Shown here in pieces: positions 8,606 to 17,009 of a stretch of DNA of 17,009 bases. Each line of letters starts with the position of its first letter. Within the stretch, counting starts at the first letter, position 1. The notes beneath the pieces were generated by a model. That model did not search any database. It was not told where the DNA came from and worked only from the letters and a program-made list of their open reading frames with translations. The DNA is from Cymbomonas tetramitiformis. Taxonomy: Eukaryota > Chlorophyta > Pyramimonadophyceae > Pyramimonadales > Pyramimonadaceae. Both the position numbers and the translations under genes were made by a program. The stretch spans positions 1-17,009 of the forward strand of contig LGRX02025948.1 in the NCBI GenBank assembly GCA_001247695.2, given 5' to 3'.

Positions 8606-9466
8606 CCACTAAAAGCGCTGTTTTGAGGGGCTTTCCCAGCTGCTGGTGGCCGTGAGGGCGGTATTGGGGGGTTCTAGGGTGTCCTATGGGGTCTGGGGAA
8701 GGAGTTTTTGGTGGTGGGGGCTACTGTGGAAGGTTTCGGGGTAGGCTGAAAACGGGCTAAAACGGCTATTTTGGGCTGTTTTTGGCTGTTTTTCGCCTTT
8801 TTAAGGCTCTAGAAAGTGGGCTATGAGGTTTTCCTGGCTACTATAAACCGGGGAAACCCTTTAGGGTGCTCCCTGACGGTTGTTTGTAGCCTGGGGCAGA
8901 CTTGGAAGTTAAGATCGGAAAACGAATGCTGACTTTTCTGAGCCTGGTTGGGCCCCCAGTGTTAAGGGGCGAAAATATGAAGTTTTGGAGATGTTTTCCG
9001 AAGGATACGGCCGTTGTATACGAAAAAAAATGTACTTACGGAGGCTAAAATTGCGCCCAGATAGCCGGAAGTGCAGCTCTCCCCCTGTATCACAACGAAA
9101 GTTACAAAAGGCCCGTGGGCGAGTTGCGCAGAGGCGAAATCGCAGCACGCTGATACCAAATGTGCCAGGGGCACGACGACAGATGCTCGGAGATATGTTT
9201 TTGATTGAACGTGCAAAGGTACACAATTCGGATTTTTATAATATACTGGATCAGGGCCAGATTGAGGTACAAACGATAATTCGGTTCCGAGTTCTGAAGG
9301 CTAAACACTTCTCAAGTGCTCTACTTATTCACTCGTCACTCAGGTTGCAGGGTCAACCACTCGAGAGCCGATGTCACACTTCGGCTCAACGTTCAGTTCC
9401 CGATCCGATCTCATTTCTAATTCCGATTCGTCATTCTCGATTCAGATGTTATGCCAACAGGCTGAC

Positions 9467-9790
9467 ACGATGACTGCCCCACAGTACTGTCATACTACTG
9501 TACTGTCATACTGTCATACTGTCATAGCGTCATACTGTCATACTGTCATAACCTTAATATCTGATATTCGATTTCATTGTCTTTTCAACCCCGATGCGAA
9601 TCTGACCATTCTTCTAGGGTCTGACTGAGTTTCACGATGACACCCCCCACAGTACTGTCATACTACTATAGTGTCATACTGTCATACTGTAGTGTCATAG
9701 TGTCATACTGTCATACCCCGGACATCTGGTATTCATTCTCATCGTGATTTCAAGCCCAATCTCACTGTCATCGTGCCAATCCCAGATTAC
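9467..9790. repeat. Tandem duplication (about 168 bp) containing ACTGTCAT octamer arrays
   Basis: Octamer ACTGTCAT arrays occur at 9481-9551 and 9649-9716. Both begin with ACAGTACTGTCATACTACT-like sequence, exactly 168 bp apart. The flanks are also alike: CACGATGAC precedes each, and an ATCTG(A/G)TATTC segment follows. A larger unit was therefore duplicated, not just the microsatellite. Confidence 0.8.
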
Positions 9791-9799
9791 CCCCGATGA

Positions 9800-11135
9800 C
9801 ACACATACGGACGCATAGACACATCGGCTCACGCTGTGCCTCCGGGCACAACAGGCGAGTACGACGGATTCAACGTGCCAACTGGACAGCGTGAAGTGTC
9901 GCTTGTCAACCACGAAGAGGAGGCTGAGTTCGACATTGCATCTCTACAAACGGCAGTGGACTACTCTGAGACGGTGAAGAACGCCGAAACCGAAATCGAA
10001 GGCCACGAAGGTGACTTGGAGAACGATGATTTCCTCCAGACACTGAAGATCACGAGGCACAACGTCCAGAACATCGCGCGCTTCACCGGACGCGAGCTGA
10101 GCGAAGTCAGAAGGCAGTGCGAGGAGGCCCTGACCAGGAAGCATCTCGACGTTGGCTCACTGGCGGTTGACGGTTTGTCGCGAAAGGTGGACGCATCGGG
10201 TGTCGCTAAGGTAAAAACCGCCCTCTCACTTCACGTAAAAAAGCATTCTCATAACTACTGCTCTTGCATTAAACGCCATTGGCATCTCAAAGCTTCCATT
10301 CTTAAAAACATTACGACAACGTGCATTCTAACTAGTGTAAAATCGCAGACTCCCTTCTATCATCAAAATTCAGCTAAAGGGCGAGGACCAAGCTGCCGCA
10401 ATTCTCGAGCTGGGAATCCTTTTGGTGGACGGGCAACGGTTCAACATCACTCCCAAGTCTTCAAGTCTCACTCGATTCAACCTGTTCCTGCGTGCTTCCG
10501 CTCCCAATCTCCAAGTCTCAACGGAAAACATTGTTTCATTTCTGCTCACGACTCCATTTGCAAGCTTTGTAAAGCGGGTTGTTTTTCAACAGACATTCAC
10601 AGAACAACCAGGCAAGGGCAGAGGATCACGGCTGGTCAGAAGGATCTACGCAGTACTCAGGCCCCCAGTAGCAGCAGCACCGGAACCGGCAGTACTGGAC
10701 ATTCAAAATCCGGAGCACGCAGTCTACTTCATTCCTCTTCAGTACATCTACAACCCCGTAGGAGTAGTCCTGATTACCCAGTGCAGTGCCCACGAGTGTT
10801 TCAAGTGTGCCCCAGCTCCTAAAAGGTTCGGTCATTGTTCTAAAAATTGTATGGACAGCGGAAAAGGAAAGGGAAAGGGGAAAGGATCTAGTAAAGGAAA
10901 AGGATCAGGAGGAGGAGGCCCACCAGGATTCCCACCAGGAGGCCCACCAGGACCGCCGAGTACCCCCACAAAAAACTCAGCCAAGTGGGAAGCAGCCAAA
11001 GCTAAAGCATTAAAGAGAAAGCTCACCCCCTCAGCTCTCAGCCCTGCTCACAAGATCCCCGCAGGAGGCAGCCAGAGACAACCCCTGACACAGGAAAGTG
11101 ACGAAGGAATTAATCTTGCTGAAGGTAGATACTGA
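9800..11135 (+). CDS. Gag-like zinc-knuckle protein, spliced (exons about 9800-10210 and 10374-11135)
   Basis: Exon 1 is open from a stop at 9797-9799 to 10210 and encodes acidic, helix-rich sequence. It has no ATG, so the start must lie in an upstream exon. An acceptor AG at 9817-9818 is one candidate junction. A 163-nt intron (10211-10373) joins it in phase to exon 2, which ends with TGA at 11133-11135. Exon 2 encodes about 150 residues of ordered sequence. A Cys/His motif of the form C-x2-C-x8-H-x4-C (about 10799-10850) follows, like a stretched retroviral-type zinc knuckle. Then come Gly-Lys repeats, a Gly/Pro-rich stretch and a basic tail. A knuckle followed by basic low-complexity sequence suggests a nucleic-acid-binding Gag-like protein or an RNA-binding host protein. 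I do not recognise the family. Confidence 0.55.
10211..10373 (+). other. Spliceosomal intron, 163 nt, phase 0
   Basis: The donor is AAG|GTAAAA and the acceptor is TTCAG|C. A branch-point-like TCTAAC at 10327-10332 lies about 42 nt before the acceptor. Exon 1 ends on a full codon and exon 2 starts on one. Removing the intron replaces an unnatural Cys/His/Ser-rich readthrough with continuous protein-like sequence. The length is not a multiple of three. Confidence 0.7.
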
Positions 11136-11206
11136 GAAATTCGTCAGCTCAATCCGTCTCTTCTCTCTGAACACTTTCTCAGACTTTGTGATCCCGTGCA
11201 TATGAT

Positions 11207-11650
11207 ATGCAAGTGACCCACACTAGCATTCCTGCAACCAGAAGAGCCAATCTCTTCCTTGCTCTGCTCATTGTAACCCATCGGCCAGCAGTAAATTTAA
11301 GTATGCACAGCAAATATATAAGCCCCTGCTCTTGCACCGCATTCTCTTTTGTATTTGCTGTACACTCCCCACAGATTGTCTCACCACACAACACATATTT
11401 CTCTCAACTTCAAAAACTCAGCCTAGAAGCAGAGCACGGACATATATATGGCCCAAAATTCACTCTCAAACTTGCATTATATAGACACCCTCATCATATG
11501 GACTCTTCTGTGAACGGCACACTGTCACTAAACATATGCAAAGCACACAACTGGCATAATAATAACCTGCCATTTGATAAACACTTATGCAATGAATGCA
11601 GTTCCTCACATAGTTCACCCCCCGGGGCACCCAAACCAACAAACTTACAA
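11207..11650 (+). other. Stretch before the 21-bp repeat; weak ORF
   Basis: An ATG frame opens at 11207 and continues into the tandem repeat until 11992. Its first 145 codons have no recognisable motif. The putative TATA element falls inside it, which argues that this part is leader or non-coding sequence. I see nothing else. Confidence 0.25.
11247..11322 (+). promoter_or_regulatory. Possible promoter: CCAAT and TATATAAG
   Basis: CCAAT at 11247-11251 and TATATAAG at 11315-11322 lie about 64 bp apart on the plus strand, a typical eukaryotic promoter spacing. Transcription would then start near 11345 and run into the 21-bp repeat and the LINE-like ORF. Such boxes also occur by chance, so support is modest. 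Confidence 0.3.
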
Positions 11651-11653
11651 GAT

Positions 11654-12570
11654 AACCTGCACTGGTTACTTAACACTACAATACCAATAAATAACCACAC
11701 ACGGTGCCTAGCTAACTTAAGAGGACTGGATAACATAGCAGGAAACACTACACAATATGCAGGTAACTTAACACGGCATACCGATAACTCAATGCAATAT
11801 ACAGAAAGTTTAATAACACTTACACGGTGCTTGGAAAACAACATGCGGTTAACAAATAACACAAATAAACCCATATACTTTTCGAAGCGGTTTGCTGCTA
11901 ACTTGAAGCGGGTCACGGCAAACTTAGCTTGGTGTTTTAACAACTTAGAACTGAATGCAATACACCTTATAATAGTACTGATAAAAACTTGAAGCGGTTC
12001 CTGGATAAAGAGACTTGGAGCTTAATAAGCTGGAGGCGGCATACGGCCAACCCAATGCTGTGGCTTGATAACTTTAATAAGCCAACAGATAGATTGATGC
12101 GGACGGTCTCACACCCAAAGCGGTTTTCAGCACACTCACCACGTAATGCAGATAACTTGAAATGGAATGCAGTCAGCCGGATAGGGACAACCAACAAATG
12201 TAAGCGGCTAAAGGATAAACAATCACAGGACTCGGGAAACCCGAAGCAGCATGCAGCTAACTCAACACGGAAGTTAGATAACTTTAATATGCCTATAGAT
12301 AACCTGAAGCGGTCCGGTTCTAACTTAAAGCGGTCTTCGGATAACCTGTTTTGGCTTTCAAACAACCAACTGCGGAATGTAGCCAAGCGGGGTACATATA
12401 AACTAATACGGAGCTCGGAAATAATGCGGCGATATATTGCAAATCTAACGCGGTGGACGGATAACTTAAAAAAGTCTACTTTCAATCTGATATGGACCGA
12501 AAATAAATCTACGCTTTCTGTCGGTAAAACTACAAGTCACCTTGAGAACTTAAGACTGTTACTTAGTAAA
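11654..12570 (+). repeat. Degenerate 21-bp tandem repeat (seven-codon N-L-x-R unit)
   Basis: The unit begins AACYTRAARCGG and is followed by nine variable bases. Units start at 11900, 11986, 12301, 12322, 12343 and 12364, and again at 12442 and 12463. The spacing from 11986 to 12301 is exactly fifteen units. Read on the plus strand it gives a seven-residue N-L-(K/T)-R repeat. The frame changes by one base between 11900 and 11986, giving a stop at 11990-11992. The later frame (open from 11902) runs to TAA at 12595-12597, which directly abuts the ATG of the LINE-like ORF in the same frame. Both strands are stop-poor because of the period. It may be a minisatellite in the element's leader or a decayed repeat protein. 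Confidence 0.7.
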
Positions 12571-12597
12571 CCCAGCACGGACCGAGACATATTTTAA

Positions 12598-13059
12598 ATG
12601 GAGATAATAATTGATAAAGACATAAGCGGCAGCATAATTATGAGATATTACATAATGCGACACCTCTTGAGATGTGAGGAGAATATTAAGACACGAGCAG
12701 AACTGCAAAAAATCACTTACGGGCCCGCTATCATGCTTTTTCATTTAATGGCGGGACTTAGCAAAATGAAGTTGAACCCTAAACAATATTTTCCAGGGCC
12801 TAGAGTCATAATACACTTAGCTCACAAGAGACCTAAGGCATGCAAAAGGATCAGTAAGGGCGCCTTGAAATACATGATACAAAACCCCCAAATGGCATGG
12901 CTCTGGGAGAGGGCACGGGCCCAAAATACAAAGAAATCTAAAATGAAATCACCCCTAAAAATAACGAAACATAAAATCCACCGCAAGAAGGGCAATGATA
13001 CCGAACAACATAATATGCCTGAACCTGATCAGATGGCTACTGCCCGACAGTCCTTGTGA
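12598..13059 (+). pseudogene. N-terminal piece of the LINE-like ORF, cut by the TIR insertion
   Basis: ATG at 12598 immediately follows a TAA. The element-derived part runs to 13033 (145 codons). The last eight codons and the TGA at 13057-13059 come from the inserted TIR. The segment has Cys and hydrophobic residues early and a basic Lys/Arg/His-rich stretch at about codons 85-137. I recognise no domain. Skipping 13034-13710 joins codon CAG and the next A in frame to the downstream protease ORF, with one copy of CAGA kept. This supports the two being parts of one former ORF. Confidence 0.6.
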
Positions 13060-13097
13060 AAGGACTGGAATCTCGTTCAGTCCTATCACAAGGACCG
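13034..13097 (+). repeat. Left terminal/subterminal inverted repeat
   Basis: TGGCTACTGCCCGAC is followed by a perfect hairpin CAGTCCTTGTGAAAGGACTG (13048-13067) and an inverted copy of the right subterminal motif (13078-13097). Confidence 0.75.
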
Positions 13098-13667
13098 GAC
13101 GCGCGGGAATTTTTTAAACCATCCTCTTGATGCTCCTAGTGCCTATCCTCCGGATTGTAGTCTCATTGGGACCTAAACTGAGTACCCCTTTGCCCGCTTG
13201 CCTAAACAATGTCGCAATTTCATGCTACGTTATCAACATTAAGCATGGGTAGCGTTAAAAATCACTAAATTCCAACCACACCACAGTGATATTTTCGGAT
13301 TTTGTATACCCAGGCAACTTCAACCGATATTTTGAGGGCGAAGATGACCTCCGATCATTTTTTTGACAAGACACTGCAGAAAGAGCAGCTCGCGAACTTG
13401 ACAACATGGGTCTCCGAATTTTCACAGGACCTTCGTGGAGGTAGCTAGCGTGAGAAACATTTCGGTCCTTGTGGTAGGACTGGCCTTTTTATTTAATTTG
13501 AATTAATTTTACCCCCACCTCTTCAGCCCTCACAAGTGCATACCCATATCGAGTATATCACCCGGCACATGTCTTTAATAAATATTTGAGCACCCAAGGA
13601 TGATCTTTATTAAGCACTCAAACATCAACTACATCGAAAAATCGTGGCGGCTAGCCCCCTTTTATTT

Positions 13668-13706
13668 CGGTCCTTGTGGTAGGACTGGAGCGTCGGGCAG
13701 TAGCCA
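13668..13706 (-). repeat. Right terminal/subterminal inverted repeat
   Basis: CGGTCCTTGTGGTAGGACTG (13668-13687) is followed by GTCGGGCAGTAGCCA (13692-13706), the inverse complement of the left end. Confidence 0.75.
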
Positions 13707-13709
13707 CAG

Positions 13710-15830
13710 ATGTTAAGCGGTGGAGCAAGCACCGAAGATAATGCAATAGATGGAAATAGGATGGCCACGGAATCATTGTTCTCAGAAAAGGGGTGGTTAA
13801 ATGCAACTCATGTTGGTGACGCAATGAAAATCCGGGACCTGAGTACCATTGCCCCCATGGACCTCATAGACACGATGCTAAAAATGACAGTGGAGGACCA
13901 AAAATTCACACAACTCATTATCAGTAGACTCAAGAAATATGGCCACACACAAATAGGCGTGTGTGACAATATACACTGGCGCCTCATAATGATCCGCTTG
14001 TCATCACCTGGGAAAATAGAAGCTTACATATATGACCCTTTTGGAGATAAAGCCGAAAGAGAAACCATCAATACGATTGTGGTAGCACTCAGAACCTGGC
14101 TGGAAAATCTCAAAGCCACCACAGAATATAAGGTATCCACAATCACCATTAGCAAAGATACATTTCAAACAGATACATACAACTGTGGCACATGGGTAGC
14201 AAAAACCGCTTTCAGATGGGCCCAGTGGAACAGAGGTTCACACCAGACCTCATTTTTCGAATACCTAAAATATGACCTATGTAGCGGGGAGGATGGCGAC
14301 AAAACAATGCAAAAGAAAATACATAAATATCGATTAGAAATCAGGAAAGAAATAGAGCTGCTGGACAAGAATATCCGCAACACACTGGAGCTCAAAAACC
14401 TGGAGCCCACTGGAAATGACGCGGTAACCAGCGGCCCAAATATGACTTCACCTTCCCACCATATCCTCACACGGAGAGGTGCCACACCTAAAAATCAGAT
14501 AGAAACTCTGATAGAAACTTTCAGACTGGAATGGAAGACACACACCACTAATGAAACAAATGTTTCAGAAGCCATCGAATCACATAGGAAATATCATTAC
14601 ACCTCGAATACGAATAACACCAATATTCAAATTCATCTCCTTGTGATAAATGAAATATGGTCAACTGCGGTCCACATAATTCCAGAAAGAAAGATTATTT
14701 ATTGTGATTTTGATATTTCTACCAATAAACACCAGAAAGACAGTTTCACACCTCTCCCTCAAGACCTAAGTGTGCACCGCATAACCTTGAAACTGGGAGT
14801 ACACCCGAACAACATGGGGGTTTTCAACTTTACACTAGCCCACAAAGCCTTCCACATCCTGCACAACACTAAATTCTTCTCGGCAGCACAACTAAACAGA
14901 GATCTACTATACGAACTTGAAAACCTAAACATTAGAATTCTTCCGCAAACGGGCAGAGAAGCTAGAATAACCAAACACGAAAACAACAAAGCCATCTCAG
15001 CCATACGACAATCATTAAGAACTCGCCTCCCGAAAATTGATGCACATCCTACAAAGCCAAATCCTGAAAACAAAGAGTGTAAACCTACCTACACTGCTTA
15101 TAATCACCTCATCTCAGGCAAAGGAAAACTCTCTAGCGCACCCCACACACATGGATACCGCAGGAAACACTCTCATAAACAAAAGAGAATAATCCAAAAA
15201 ACCAAATGCACAAACAAAATCTTTGATTGTGAGAACATTTATGACGCAGATGGCAGATGCATCTTACAAAAAGCAAAACACAAAAGCATTAGTAAACAAT
15301 CAGAAGAATTAGACCGACTTACAAAACTACAACTAGCACAACACTCTGGCAGTCTGATTATAATGGGTATGAATATGAGAGGCCTCCGACACCACAAAGA
15401 AGATAAAGACAGTTTGGTTAAATTAGAAACAATCTGCATTCTTTTAATTGACAAACGGGCCGATATAATTTGTATATCAGAAACCAAGGTGAATACTGAA
15501 AACCTTGCATTAATTAAACCCCTAATGACACAAAAAGGAATTCAATTTCGCTCATCTCATGTAAACGAAAGAGCTTCTATTGGTTCCATGATCCTATGGA
15601 ATCCGAAAAGTTTACCACTTTCCACCTCGGTTACCACAATTGATGGTGATGCAAAAAGGGCAGTAATGACCAAATTTTCAGGAAATAACGGTCTGGAGCT
15701 CTACATAGCCAGCGGTTACATGAATGATGCCACACTAGTAGATGAACAAAAGGAATTATATGACACACTCACTGACTGGGCAGGAAAGGCAGGAAATAAT
15801 CCAAAAAAAGGCCTACATAGAGATAGGTGA
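13710..15830 (+). pseudogene. LINE-like ORF: Ulp1-type cysteine protease plus EEP endonuclease (broken at both ends)
   Basis: 706 codons are open. The ATG at 13710 is partly the target duplication, so the true start is upstream (12598). Residues 29-190 match a C48/Ulp1 protease: WLN at 29-31, His89 followed by Trp90, Asp109 in YDPF, Gln153, and Cys159 in YNCG, giving the full His-Asp-Gln-Cys set. Ulp1 enzymes cleave SUMO-like proteins or polyproteins. Here it may process the element's own protein or strip SUMO from host factors. Residues 303-405 look like a second, degenerate copy. Residues 440-530 are basic. Residues 546-706 begin an exonuclease-endonuclease-phosphatase (LINE APE-type) domain: Asn555 in GMNMRG, Glu591 in ISET, and Tyr670. 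The frame is lost near an A7 run at 15803-15809, and the endonuclease continues in the two following entries. No reverse transcriptase is seen before the window ends. Confidence 0.75.
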
Positions 15831-15963
15831 CAAGAACTGTACTATTACCCCAAATCAGCGGGTGTCAGGTGGAAATTACATGTCATATCAAGAGCATGTT
15901 GAGAAGAATAAGCATCGTCTAACTTATTTCAACAATGACAAATGTTCCTCAATTCCTCAATGA
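15742..15963 (+). pseudogene. Middle fragment of the EEP endonuclease in the +1 frame
   Basis: This frame takes over after the A7 run and carries IGDKN (Asp codon 15829, Asn codon 15835), where EEP nucleases have GDxN. It then runs about 40 residues to a TGA at 15961-15963. Its codons before about 15803 are out of register and not part of the domain. One inserted base near 15803-15809 would explain the shift, and homopolymer slippage or a sequencing error is the simplest cause. Confidence 0.55.
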
Positions 15964-17009
15964 ACTGATAATGGACCGTAACCCAAACACAGAATTTTTC
16001 ACACATGTTATATCTAAAAACTCAAAAGCAAAGCTCACCCATATCATGGCAAACTCAACCATGGCAGAAATGACAGTTAAATCTGGATGGACGGAGGAAA
16101 ACCCTTATATCATCTCCGACCACGGGATAGTATGGGCTGAATTTAAGCTCCCTCAAAACGACACTAAACCTGAGATAACTTCAGATACAACTTTGCCAAC
16201 ACCTAGATTTAATGGTGCCAAGGAAACCACACATGATGAGTACCCAGGTTACCCAATCAGAATGACAAACAAAAACACGAATACAAAAAGGAAAATAAAC
16301 AAGAAAGATATTGTAGGACTCCTTGAAGCAAACGGATACAGCACAAATGAACTTGTGCACGCGTGCATCAATAAAAACAAAGCAAGAGCCGCTATCAGCA
16401 CCATCAAGGGTGACACCACTGATCTCGATCTTAAACGAGATAATACTGACGGCAGCCCCATAACAGTGAGCAAGCTCATAGCTAAAAATAAAGAGACAGA
16501 CAACATAGAACAATGTCTAAAATGGCACAACAAACCCAAGGAATGGTGGATTCACCTTAATAGCCCATGGCATGCAGCTCACTTACTCTCTAGAGGAAAG
16601 GGGATGCCAGAAGGTGGTCTCAACTTAGGCCATAACGACAAAGATAACATCTGGCATATAGGTTCGCCTCACCTACTAAATAAGAAAGATGTAAATGCCT
16701 ATCTCAAACGACACCTTTCATTCAGCTCACTGGAAGTTAAGAAAATCACGAAATCCAGCACAGATGATCACATGACCAGCTGGGATATTCTTCTACAACC
16801 CCATATGCCTGCTAAATTCTGGAACCTGTACGGATCTGAGATGCATTCGGAAAAAATAGACTGCACCGCCCAGTTATTCCAATACGCTACAGGCTGGGTG
16901 TCTTACACTGAAAGACTACATAGCACACTCGAAATGGAAAATGGATCGGAAGCAGCTAGAAACGGTGGCACTGGCCTTAAGGAAATGCACCCTGACGCGA
17001 CATGGGATA
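15923..17009 (+). pseudogene. C-terminal EEP endonuclease fragment and following region of the LINE-like ORF (runs off window)
   Basis: This third frame is open from the TAA at 15920-15922 to the window end with no stop. Its first ATG is 15935. The endonuclease fold finishes here: a KLTHIM segment and the conserved SDH (Asp 16118, His 16121) followed by hydrophobic strand residues. About 290 further codons have several Trp and no motif I recognise. They are Lys/Asn-rich at the start and contain WWIHLNSPWHAAHLL near 16540-16590. In a LINE the reverse transcriptase should follow, outside the window. This frame may still be part of an otherwise intact ORF if the two upstream shifts are sequencing errors. 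Confidence 0.6.

Larger units (their letters stand above)
8407..9799. other. Intergenic region without a convincing gene
   Basis: No frame here has natural protein composition over more than a short run. It holds an 11-bp tandem repeat (8575-8605), a G-rich stretch (8666-8750), T-rich GGCTGTTTTT repeats near 8775-8800, and a duplicated microsatellite block (9467-9790). Upstream exon(s) of the spliced plus-strand gene may lie here but could not be identified. Confidence 0.4.
13034..13706. mobile_element. 673-bp non-autonomous TIR element (MITE-like)
   Basis: The ends are TGGCTACTGCCCGAC (13034-13048) and its exact inverse complement (13692-13706). Further inside, CAGTCCTATCACAAGGACCG (13078-13097) is inverted against CGGTCCTTGTGGTAGGACTG (13668-13687). 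Direct CAGA copies flank it at 13030-13033 and 13707-13710, a 4-bp target duplication. It contains no ORF of note, so it must be mobilised in trans. A third internal copy of the subterminal motif is at 13463-13482. The superfamily is unknown. A 4-bp duplication is seen in several cut-and-paste groups and is not decisive. Confidence 0.75.
13030..13710. repeat. Target site duplication CAGA (13030-13033 and 13707-13710)
   Basis: Four-base direct repeats sit directly outside the inverted termini. Keeping one copy restores an open frame across the site. Confidence 0.6.
12598..17009 (+). mobile_element. LINE-like retroelement with Ulp1 protease, partial and interrupted
   Basis: This covers the N-terminal piece, the inserted TIR element (13034-13706), the protease-endonuclease ORF and the continuing fragments. 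The LINE assignment rests on the APE-type endonuclease with intact catalytic motifs. No RT is visible. The 5' boundary may lie further left, in or before the 21-bp repeat. The AT-rich, Asn/Lys-rich coding style differs from the GC-richer Penelope-like element on the other strand. Confidence 0.6.

Noticed and set aside
8985..9473. 162-codon plus-strand frame and overlapping minus-strand frames at 8909-9308
   Set aside because: No motif, Arg/Ser-rich random-like composition, and mutually exclusive frames of equal weakness.
9481..9716. CRISPR-like array
   Set aside because: The units are a contiguous octamer microsatellite with no unique spacers, in a eukaryotic context.
9836..9838. GTG as the start of the zinc-knuckle gene
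   Set aside because: Eukaryotic genes rarely start at GTG, and exon 1 has no ATG at all. An upstream exon is more likely.
11494..12485. Minus-strand frames reading an F-(K/R)-L-S-x-x-R seven-residue repeat
   Set aside because: A 21-bp period opens frames on both strands. The plus-strand reading is in frame with the downstream element ORF, so the minus reading is treated as a by-product, though not excluded.

Overview
The window is eukaryotic. It has a gene that only reads cleanly after removal of a GT-AG intron, a glutamine-rich protein encoded by CAG repeats, several kinds of retroelement protein, a DNA-transposon-like insertion with terminal inverted repeats, and no operon or Shine-Dalgarno organisation. 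It looks like transposon-dense sequence from a protist or alga. A red alga is a guess that I cannot test from sequence alone.

Layout. (1) 1-4970, minus strand: a retroelement. A 416-codon ORF1 (4970-3720; Gln/Pro-rich, coiled coil, Lys/Ser-rich) ends in TAG. The same frame then stays open for 1239 codons until it leaves the window at base 3. I checked this frame triplet by triplet. The second ORF carries an N-terminal GIY-YIG endonuclease, a Cys/His cluster, a segment resembling the PCIF1 family of N6-adenine methyltransferases, and a reverse transcriptase with recognisable motifs A, B and C. An endonuclease ahead of the RT fits the permuted Penelope-like elements (Chlamys/Naiad type). I do not know of the methyltransferase-like segment in that family. 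(2) 4971-5830: intergenic, with a pair of 50-bp direct repeats. (3) 5831-7925, minus strand: a low-complexity gene broken by one extra base in its CAG tract. (4) 7926-9800: mostly non-coding, with one 57-aa ORF, a G-rich tract, short tandem repeats and a duplicated octamer microsatellite. (5) 9800-11135, plus strand: a spliced, Gag-like zinc-knuckle protein. (6) 11207-12597: a possible promoter, then a long degenerate 21-bp tandem repeat. (7) 12598-17009, plus strand: a LINE-like element with a Ulp1-type cysteine protease domain, a second degenerate Ulp1-like domain, and an apurinic-type (EEP) endonuclease. A 673-bp TIR element with a 4-bp target duplication interrupts it at 13034-13706. Two further frame changes split its endonuclease. 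Its RT, if present, lies beyond the right edge.

How the parts work together. Regions 1 and 7 are two unrelated retroelements on opposite strands, each with an unusual accessory enzyme domain: a methyltransferase-like one in the first and a Ulp1 protease in the second. The first looks intact within the window. The second is broken by an insertion and by indels. The Gag-like gene and the polyQ gene may belong to further elements, but nothing here proves it.
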